A DNA stretch of 64,000 nucleotides from Chamaecrista fasciculata (lineage: Eukaryota; Streptophyta; Magnoliopsida; Fabales; Fabaceae), in assembly GCA_003254925.1 (NCBI GenBank), contig QANZ01053186.1, positions 79,232 to 143,231 on the forward strand. The letters run 5' to 3'. The position numbers and the translations under genes are program-made. This document shows, one piece after another, positions 55,874-64,000 of this stretch. Numbering within the stretch: position 1 is the first letter of the stretch; every line of letters starts with the position of its first letter. The notes under the pieces were generated by a model. That model had not been told where the DNA came from. It saw only the letters and a list, made by a program, of their open reading frames with translations, and searched no databases.

Positions 55874-58767
55874 TTATTCTTTACTTTTTAATTGTGAGAC
55901 CAAATTACTGATTTTACTATTCTTCATTATCAAACAAAAAGTGGCAGAGAAGGGAGAGGGAAGAAGAGAGAAACAAACGAATCGAACTATAAATCTAAAT
56001 CATGTGTGTCCTTCTGTCCAATCCTTTGGCCTTGTTATTTTATCATTATGCGAATGAATCAATGTTGCCAGTTGTCTTCGTGTGCGCGTGTGTATGAGGG
56101 CAAGAGAGAATGTGATAAGAGAAGAGGTCATTACCACCTTAACAATTATGGCATTATGAATGCTCCCATAGAATGATAGTGCTGTCCTTTTAGAAGAGAA
56201 GTTAACCTCATTCGCAAGTCACAGCTCACAACTAATGATACTTCAATTATTACCCTTAACTTTGTTTCTATTAATATTTGGCTCTCACAAATTGACTGTA
56301 CAGAAAGGTCTGGTCCCTCTCTCATAGCCTTGCGTTTCTTACTTTCTTCTGCCTTCAGAAAATGCGCTTGCATTTTGCTACAAGAAACAAACCCATTTCT
56401 TCAGCACCAAAGTGCTTCTCTTTCATTCTTTTTCCAGACTAGTAGTAGTAGTAGCTCTGTAACAATATTTGATCACTTAATGGTCATTTTGGTTTCTTTC
56501 TTTTAGTTTTCAGTTGAGATTGAAGAGCTAAACACCAGCATATGTATGGAGATATGTAATCAAATAAATAAGCATCAGCAATGGAATAAGAGAGAGAGAT
56601 CTATCTATATATATATTTTGATACAGTAAAAAACACCACTAAGGGCCAAACTGAATACCAGCCAAGAAAAAGCAATTATTCTAAGAGCGAAAAGGTTATT
56701 TGTCAGTTATTCATACACTCAAAACTATTGTTTGAACCTTAAATGCTCATCAGTCATTACTAAATTAGTAAAATTTTAATCTTCTTACCAAATTTAGACT
56801 AATCTAAGCATGGGTCAAAAGAAATGTACAAAAAGAACCGTGAGGCGAGAGGGTGGAGTAGAATCAGAAATATATACCACATATATGCAATTTGCTCCTT
56901 AATTTGTGACAAAAACTATCCTCACCCAAAAGGTAGAAAATCCATATAGTACTTCCGAAATATCATGCATGGGCCCAGTACAATAGCTTAGCTCTTACTA
57001 TATCTGTGATCTTGTCCTGGAACAATAATGTCACATTATGAAGCAGGACTAGGGTAACACCATGTTTGGAATCTGACACCAAGTATGCAAGATTCCAGCT
57101 TATACATATGGTGCAGGGTTGAAACTTGAAACAACGTAAGCAGCAAAAACACCTATTCTCCCGAGGTTGAGATAGTGGTAAAAAAGAAATTAATAAACCT
57201 TGCATTTCTATGTATTGGTTTTTAATAAATTTGGACAATAAGTACTCAACCCTTCCTCATGCCAAGAGGCCAATGCTGTGAATTTCGATTCATTTTATTT
57301 TTCTCTCTGTTTTGTATTTTCTGTTTATTTTTTTGGCTGAGTCAAATGACCATGAAATATTGAAATGTGACTTTACGTTTAGATGATGGGCCACGATATG
57401 ATTTTCGTCTGACTCTGACTTCAGTAGGCCCCTCCCCTTTAATAGATTATGGCCCTTTGCTATTTTCTGATACTTACTACTCTTTTGAGCCCTCGGCTTA
57501 TCAATCTCAATCACATCTACCTCTAGTCTGCTAAACCCAAACAAATTCAACCTATATTAATTATGGGATTTGATTTCTAACAATCCCAGGATTTTACTCT
57601 CAAAATCATCCTTCTGCGTTCAATAAATTGGAGATTTTTGTCGTGATTCATGTCAGAAATTACTGATATTTTCGTACACAAAGAACTCACAGAAATTAAA
57701 AAAGTCCTAATATGTGTAATCTGAGATGATAAAACAACACTATAGTTACTTAAAGGGTGGTGGTAACAAAGGAGACACGCAAGTGATAAACCAATCACGT
57801 TGCAACCATGTAGATGAGCAGTGAAATCATGGATGATGACAAAGACATAAATTATTTGAGCTATATTTGTTAAAAGAAAACGAGGTTGAAAAGGAAAGAA
57901 AAGGACAGAAGAACAATATACCATAGAGTATCTCCAATCTCCAAGACCTTTTGAGTTGTAAGCTTAGAATTAGCAGGATGTGAATGTGAATGTGAATGTA
58001 GGAGTATGGGCTTTTCCTGCAGCATCGGCTTTGCTTCACTACGATGGTCCCCTATCGATGCGAAGGTCAAAGATGGCCGATCGATTCAAACAGCGTCCAT
58101 TCCATACAACCACCGACTCTGGAATTCCAATTTCCAAACTCTTCCCAGAGATTCCCTTTTCCCTTATCTTTTTTTTTTCTACCTTCAACTTTATTTCTCT
58201 TTCACGAACCGAGACAAACAAAAATAATCCAGTCAATATCAAGCGCGTACCATATAGCTCACGGTCTCAATTATTAAGTGAAAAAATAGGTACTACTGAC
58301 AGCTATCGGACATGGAAATGCTTACCAATCATGGAATCGCTTGTTCTTCGACCATATCTGAATTAATAAACCCTATTATACAATCAACCAACGCAAAATC
58401 AGTGTTAGGTATAAAGAATTTTCTTCTAATTTTTTTTTCCTTTTTTTGAATAACTTTCGAGTAGAGAGTACGAGAGCGAGAAAAGCGGCGATCCAGGGAC
58501 AACTGAGCATGTTTTCTGGATAGTACCGGCGTGAATTATATTATGATGAGTTTAGATACGAATTGGATGCTATTTTCGCTGATGATCTCGTAATTTACCC
58601 TATAACCCTCATTTTCATCCACTCAACCACCTTCTTCATCCTTGAACTCCCAAAGAATAAATACATCGTCAGTTAGTTGCCAAAATGTTATATTCAGTAA
58701 AATCTTATTTTAGTCCTTATGTATTAATAGTTTTTTTTTTAAATTAAGTCTCTCGTAATTTTTTTTT
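55874..58767. other. gene-poor stretch
   Basis: No confident gene. Short frames (for example 57290-57550 and 57577-57924 on minus, 57980-58366 on plus) carry no motif I know. 57960-58160 is less AT-rich and open on both strands, and could be an exon of an unrecognised gene or a captured fragment. Confidence 0.45.
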
Positions 58768-59654
58768 GGCTTAAGTGCACTTTTGGTCCCAAAACTATGA
58801 CAAAGGTTTCATTTTGGTCCCATTACTTTTTTTGTTGCAATTTTGGTCCCATAACTATGACAAAGGTTTCATTTTGGTCCCATAACTTTTTTTGTTGCAA
58901 TTTTGGTCTCATAACTTCTCAAAAGGTTCCACTGTTAGTCCCTTGGTGAATTCCATCCATATTTCACCATTAAGTATGACGTGGCATAGTGACTAGGATC
59001 ATGATGTGGCAAAATAAGATGAAATGGACTGAAATAGGATCTATATGCAACATATTAAAACTTATCTATACCCAACTACAATATATACAAAGAGTGGTAC
59101 TTCCTCTTCCTCGTCAGCCCAACGAGACTTCCTCTTCCTCGTTTCGCTTCCCCATTCGCTGTCGCCGCCGCTTTGGTCGTCGACTCTGGCTGAGGATCCC
59201 ATCGACTTCGTCGGCGCCTTCTACTTGAAGTCTTTTCTTCCCCACCAGATTGGTCCCTGTCAGTACCACTCTTTGTATATTTTGTGGTTGGGTATAGATA
59301 AGTTTTAATATGTTGCATATAGATCCTATTTCAGTCCACTTCATCTTATTTTGCCACATCATGATCCTAGTTACTATGCCACGTCATACTTAACGGCTAA
59401 ATATGGATGGAATTCATCAAGGGACTAACGGTGGAACCTTTGGAGAAGTTATGGGACCAAAATTGCAACAAAAAAAGTTATGAGACCAAAATGAAACCTT
59501 TGTCATAGTTATGGGACCAAAATTGCAACAAAAAAAGTTATGGGACCAAAATGAAACCTTTGTATAGTTATGGGATCAAAATTGTAACAAAAAAAGTTAT
59601 GGGACCAAAATGAAACCTTTGTCATAGTTATGGGACCAAAAGTGCACTTAAGCC
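58768..59654. mobile_element. long-TIR MULE-like element with GC-rich centre
   Basis: 887 bp. Left arm 58768-59100 and right arm 59263-59654 are reverse complements, with ends GGCTTAAGTGCACTTTTGG and its complement. Flanking T9 runs (58759-58767, 59655-59663) fit a 9-bp duplication. The right arm has one extra unit of the phrase GTTATGGGACCAAAATTGCA. The centre (59101-59262) is unlike the arms. Confidence 0.8.
59101..59262 (+). pseudogene. probable captured gene fragment in the MULE-like element
   Basis: 162 bp, markedly GC-rich between AT-rich arms. On plus, one frame reads [19 protein letters not shown], which looks like real protein sequence; another is Arg-rich. Pack-MULEs carry host exons in this way. 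The parent gene is not recognised. Confidence 0.5.
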
Positions 59655-59884
59655 TTTTTTTTTAATTTAATCTTTCACAAATTTAGTTGTTAACTTGTTA
59701 TCAATATCAACTTCTTCATCTATTATTTAATCAAATGAACAGCATATTATCATTGATTTAAAATAAAATTTATTTGTGAGTAACATATTATTTTAACTAC
59801 ACATTATTTTTATATTAACAAAATAAATTTATAAAAAAAAAACTTGAAATTTTATGTAAAATCTAGAAAAATATTGAAAAAGGG

Positions 59885-60118
59885 TAAGTCTAAGATACAA
59901 AGTTTGATTCTTGACATGTGATGTAATTGCTGATGTGACATAATTATAGCCATTGATATAATTTAATGCTGAAAAATAATAAAAAATAATAACTTTTTCA
60001 ATCAATCAAAACTGTGTATAGAGTCACATCATAACTAACTCTTCCACGTGTCATTATATTATTAACTCATACCCCATTGCATCCCATGTCAAGAATCAAA
60101 CTTTGCATGATAGACTTA
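59885..60118. mobile_element. MITE with 34-bp terminal inverted repeats
   Basis: 234 bp. Left end TAAGTCTAAGATACAAAGTT and right end AACTTTGCATGATAGACTTA differ at few positions over 34 bp. An ACGTG core (CCACGTGTC near 60043) lies inside. Confidence 0.75.
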
Positions 60119-60885
60119 TTCATTAAAAAAATTACTTAATGAGAATCTTTATTAATAACAAAAATATGTTTACTTTGTAAGTAAGAAGAAATATTATACT
60201 AGCGATGTTACATCTTCAATTAACATTCTTATATAATCAATTTATTTAAAACTTAGATAGCAAGGTTAATATTAATAACAAAATAAATTATGAGGGATTA
60301 AATTGAAAAACGAAATCTAGCAACTACCATGGACCAAATTGAAAAAAAGATTATATAAGTGTGACCTAGTAGTTTGGTGGGGTTTGACTCTCATCATTGA
60401 GTACGGAAAATATTGTGTGGCCAATCATTTACCATTAAATAAAGACTTACGGGCTTACGGCTTAACATGAATACTCCAATTTTGACAAAAAAAAAAATGC
60501 ATGAAGGTTTTTAGACGTAAGATATTCAATGTTTACTAGCCTTTCTCTAGCTATTTTATACATCTGTTTAGCTCAATCTCAGCTCACAACCTTGTTTAAG
60601 TTAATGGACCATTTTATTATACTGTATATATCAATCATTCTGATGCAACAATAGGGCAGGAGCAGCAAGTGAAGAAGGCGATATATATATAGAAACTCAG
60701 AGCCTTGTGACATTTATATATGTTGGTTCAACTTATCCAACATTAAGGAACCACCAAAATTTACAACATTTGAGTGATAACATCATTGCTTTATTCAATT
60801 TGTATCCAGTTAAAACAATGCCGTGTAGGACAAAAAGAGGCATATATATATATATATATATGCAATAATATCATCATCATCAGCC
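60119..60885. other. 3' flank of the HHP gene
   Basis: AT-rich; an (AT)n run at 60842-60861 lies about 25 bp past the stop codon, in the presumed 3' untranslated region. Nothing else recognised. Confidence 0.55.
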
Positions 60886-62836
60886 TTAACAACCCTCCAA
60901 ATCTCTCCATCCTAGGTAGATCAATCCAGCACGATAATGTGTGTAAGCCCCTGCTACAACCAACACATGAAAAAGCTGGTGACTGCTTCCTGCAATATCA
61001 AACTTGCCTGGTCTCCACCTTTCTGGAATCCTTGTAGCATAAATTAGAGCTCCTAGCCCATAAAGAACTCCCATTAGTATCTCATAGCCAGTGGTCTGAA
61101 CAGCCTCTGGCTGATCCTTGTACAATATGAGTTTATGTATTATAGGAGCCACGCCTGACATGCCCATTGAGAAGAAGAGTGAAGTGCGATATTTGCGAAA
61201 ATGAGGCCTCTGAAAAACTGGGAGAAGAGAGAAGGCTATGGTGGCAATGCCTACTGATGTTATGAAACCCATGTAGAGGAAGCTCAAGAAGGGGTTGCAC
61301 ATGAAGGAGTAGTAAACAGGAGGGTAAAAAGATGTGGTGATTAGAGCAGCAATGCCAGCATAGTCAAGTCTAAGCATGATGTAAGAGAGGCGTTGTGAGT
61401 GGCATGCTAGTAAGTGGCATGTGCTGCTAGCCAGCAAGCAGAACATGGCTCCTCCTAAGAATGCATAAAAGGGCCATCTTGTGGTTGGGTGCAGCCCAAC
61501 CATCACCTCCACTAGCTCACTTTGGATCACACTGTCCTGCAATATCAATATGTATATATGTACGTGAAAACATCTCTAGATTGCCAACAATATTTTCGAC
61601 CAGTCAAAATGCATTCGATTTTTTTGGTTAGAATTCGGTTGGAATTATCCTATTACCAACTGTTTCTCATTGTTTACCAACAAATTTGAGATGTTTTTTT
61701 GTAATGATTGAGTAAATACACAAGTTGGCCTTGAAAGATACTACCCAGCTCTTGAAAGACTAATTTACACACTCTAGTTTTTGAAAGTCATGAAGTCAAT
61801 ATATTTAATCTTTTTGCAGACTCATCAATGACTTTTAAGGATTAAAATATGTAAATTACACTTTTAGATATTAGTTGTCAATTTGTATATCTTTCAAAGA
61901 CTAACATGTATCTTTATCCTAAATCATTAGTATTCATTTTGTGACATCAATTTTCAATTTTATTAGTCACATGAAGTTTTCTGTCAATTCATTGAGTAAA
62001 ACTGGTGCAAAGTACAAAATCAACCAAAATGTGAAATTTGGGGACGAAACAAACTGTAAACAAACTTTGGAGATAAAATTGAAAATTGATATAAAATTTG
62101 GGGACTAAAATATGCTTTTGCATTGTGACAATGTTGCATCTTAATTACCATGGTGTTAATATCTCGTGATTTAGAAGCAGAGGAGATGTGTTCAGGCAAG
62201 CAATTGGTGAGAAGTTGAGCAACACGCCAACCTGATAGTGAGGAGAAGTCAAGAGAATTAAGGGATGTCCCTAAATCATTTTTAAGCTGAAGAAGATCAG
62301 GCATATTGGGTAGAGAAGGCAGGCAATTTATGAGCTCCGAACGAAGTTTTTGCAGATCAGCTGTTCTTATCATTTCGGGCAATAGGGAATTGAAATCCGA
62401 AACTCTTGGGGCTTTCATAGCTGTGTATATGGTGAGAAAGAGGAAGAGGAAGAAACCTATCAAATGCCTGAAAACAATGCCATAATAATTAACACAAGCT
62501 CATAGTTGAGGATATATATATAATGGACTCATTTGATGGATTAGCAGATATATAAAGTACTCACGTCCAGACATTAAGTGTCTCATTATGAATGGAGAAA
62601 ATGCTAAGGAAGACCTGCTTCAAAGGCCATTCTGATCGGTAATAACCACGTATGAACTCATTGTCCCTTAAATATCCAGGCAGTGAGTTGTATTCAACTA
62701 GCTGATATTTCAACTTTTCCCATAGTTTGATTCCCTTCTGTTCCTTTGAACCGGTTTTACTTCCATCTTCACAATCAAGGAAGTTATTAAACTTTTTAGG
62801 TGCAGCAATTAAATGTTCGCGTGGACTTGCTATCAT
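60886..62836 (-). CDS. HHP4: heptahelical transmembrane protein (HHP4-type, PAQR/ADIPOR family)
   Basis: Three coding exons on minus, 413 residues: 62565-62836, 62149-62467, 60886-61536. Opening ATG 62836 is two bases into its exon; the preceding exon is non-coding. The N-terminal part has WEKLKYQLVEYNSLPGYLRD and IHNETLNVWTHLIGF, diagnostic of plant HHP proteins. After a roughly 110-residue loop come the remaining helices, with conserved metal-site candidates: CHLLACHS, RLDYAGI and SHQLFHVLVVAGAYTHY. The end WRDLEGC is family-typical. Members respond to ABA, salt or sucrose in Arabidopsis and sit in membranes; the ligand is not settled. HHP4 versus HHP5 is not resolved. Confidence 0.92.
61714..62131. 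repeat. MITE fragments in HHP intron 2
   Basis: 61714-61920 carries paired phrases (GACTAATTTACACACTCTAG and partners) of an inverted-repeat element. 62010-62131 matches one arm of the GGCAAAA family at 31671 and 46574 (AAAATGTGAAATTTGGGGACG ... ATGCTTTTGC), so it is a half copy. Together they explain the 612-bp intron. Confidence 0.5.
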
Positions 62837-63650
62837 CTCTGAAATGTAGGTATACCAGATAATAAGAAACATTTAATAAACACTCATTTATGATAGGTTC
62901 GGAACTTGGAAAATAAAAAATAAAGGTGTCAGCGCCAATAATTGAAAGTTGGTAATAGTACTAGTGGCTCTGAATTAAATTTGATTCTTGACCACAAATA
63001 AAGAATTGATAGAATTTTGTTATGTATAGGTGAAGTCTGTTGTCTCAGTAAACTTCAAAACCATAACAAGCAGAGACATTGATTTAACAGATTGATGCAC
63101 TGTAATGGTTTTGTTGTTTTGAAGAAGAAGCCAAACATTTTGGCATCAGGTATACTTTTTACATCTTGAATTCAAGATTTTCAAGGTGTCAATTATAATT
63201 AATGTTGTGGATTACTGAGGAAAGTTCCTATATATGCAAGTATAGAGACAATGTCATAGGAGATAGTCAGAAAAATCCTCAAAGGAAATAAGTAACTCAA
63301 TCGGCATTGCGAGCCACAGATGTAATTTGTTTGAATAGTATTGTAAGCCATCACCAAAAAACAAATACATTATTATAAGCTACAGAAGACACTTGACATC
63401 GCAGAATGACAACACAAAATAAGAAAATTTTGACATTACCTGGAAGACAAATAGCTGAAAAAGGGAGGAAAAAAAAGAGATACAGAGGAGGAAAGTAAAA
63501 AAAGTTGCCAAAGACTCTGAGATTTTAGTGGTGAGAAAACTTGAGGAAGAGACGACGAGGTGATGAACATGGAGTATATAAATGAAGGAATTTTCGGAAT
63601 TGGAATGAATGAAAGTGCAGAAATTGCATGTCATGGTTCACATACACCTA
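62837..63650 (-). other. 5' leader exon and intron of the HHP gene
   Basis: A first exon ends CTTCCAG at 63440 before a GT donor. The intron ends ATTTCAG at 62839, two bases before ATG 62836. The ATG in the leader exon (about 63570) is out of frame with the protein, so the exon is treated as untranslated; its 5' end near 63650 is a guess. Confidence 0.6.
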
Positions 63651-64000
63651 TTCTTTGATCGCCAAGTTGCAGTGTTCTGTGAAGACAAGTCAGCTTCTTG
63701 AAACAAAAACTTTGAAAACAGGCCCACTACCTACAAATTTGGGTCTTGTACTCTTATTCTCAGGTGTTGGAAGAAAAGGTCAATCATTTTGTTTTCTTTT
63801 TTAAAAAAAGAAAAAATCTTTTGGGATTGGGTAAGCCACGTGGCAAGTTCTAGTCCTTTTCCTTTTTAAGATACAAAACCATGTATACAACTATTTAATT
63901 TAATTAGTCTTAGATGGATACTTCCGTGGTGGATCGCATCCTATAGCAAACCAGACGCCATGGTGTGCGAAGAATTGAAGCAGCTGGCCAATAAATATAA
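63651..64000 (-). other. promoter region of the HHP gene
   Basis: No gene seen; contains the G-box noted separately. Confidence 0.5.
63835..63844. promoter_or_regulatory. G-box (GCCACGTGGC)
   Basis: A perfect 10-bp palindromic G-box roughly 400 bp upstream of the HHP leader exon end. This is a binding site for bZIP/bHLH factors, including ABRE-binding factors, which fits ABA and stress regulation reported for the family. Function is inferred from sequence only. Confidence 0.55.

Noticed and set aside
63380..63634. 84-residue minus-strand frame upstream of the HHP gene
   Set aside because: It spans the leader exon and reads through a good splice donor at 63440; it is out of frame with the HHP protein.
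1..64000. CRISPR arrays, bacterial operons, rRNA genes or intact tRNA genes
   Set aside because: None present. The tRNA-like boxes found belong to SINEs, and the tandem repeats lie in eukaryotic transposable elements.

Overview
The window is nuclear DNA of a flowering plant, almost certainly a eudicot. The genes are split by many GT-AG introns (two use GC-AG), the intergenic DNA is AT-rich, and the plant families FKBP62/65-type immunophilin, clade IA serine carboxypeptidase-like (SCPL), SOB FIVE-LIKE and HHP (PAQR) proteins are present. Three single Ns (12210, 37931, 46487), two of them in homopolymer runs, point to assembly uncertainty. The species cannot be named from this sequence.

Layout. 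0.3-5.4 kb: a 13-exon three-FKBP-domain plus TPR immunophilin (+). 6.2-50.7 kb: a tandem array of SCPL genes, all on +, of two sequence types. Type I has two full-length 14-exon genes (6239-9917 and 17254-20142) and four broken copies (10.5, 12.6, 22.9 and 35.5 kb). Type II has one full-length gene (28718-32730) and one wrecked copy spread over 14 kb (36567-50667). 52.9-53.7 kb: a four-exon SOB FIVE-LIKE gene (-). 60.9-62.8 kb: a PAQR/heptahelical membrane protein gene (-) with a non-coding first exon.

Mobile DNA explains most of the rest. A Tat/Ogre-like Ty3-gypsy element of 4.3 kb carries gag but no pol; its LTRs differ at 3 of 717 positions. A 2.6-kb non-autonomous LTR element sits inside the last exon of the broken type II SCPL gene and carries an unexplained 503-codon frame. 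Other insertions are a deleted minus-strand LTR element, a solo LTR, a copia LTR remnant, a 5'-truncated LINE, a dimeric SINE and another SINE. DNA elements include two PIF/Harbinger-type elements, an 838-bp hAT-type element, two copies of a 9-bp-TSD MULE-type MITE, a long-TIR MULE-like element with a GC-rich centre that looks captured, and several inverted-repeat elements. Many are placed to the base by target-site duplications. There are also at least six insertions of 18-38 bp that are little more than a poly(A/T) tract between 12-18-bp direct repeats.

Together, the SCPL array expanded by local duplication and was then degraded by deletion and insertion. The three complete SCPL genes encode secreted acyltransferase-like alpha/beta hydrolases. 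The flanking FKBP, SOFL and HHP genes look like unrelated single-copy neighbours. I found no clearly new biological system; the best leads are the micro-insertions, the retroelement long frame, the MULE-captured fragment and the in-frame 37-residue repeat in the gypsy element.
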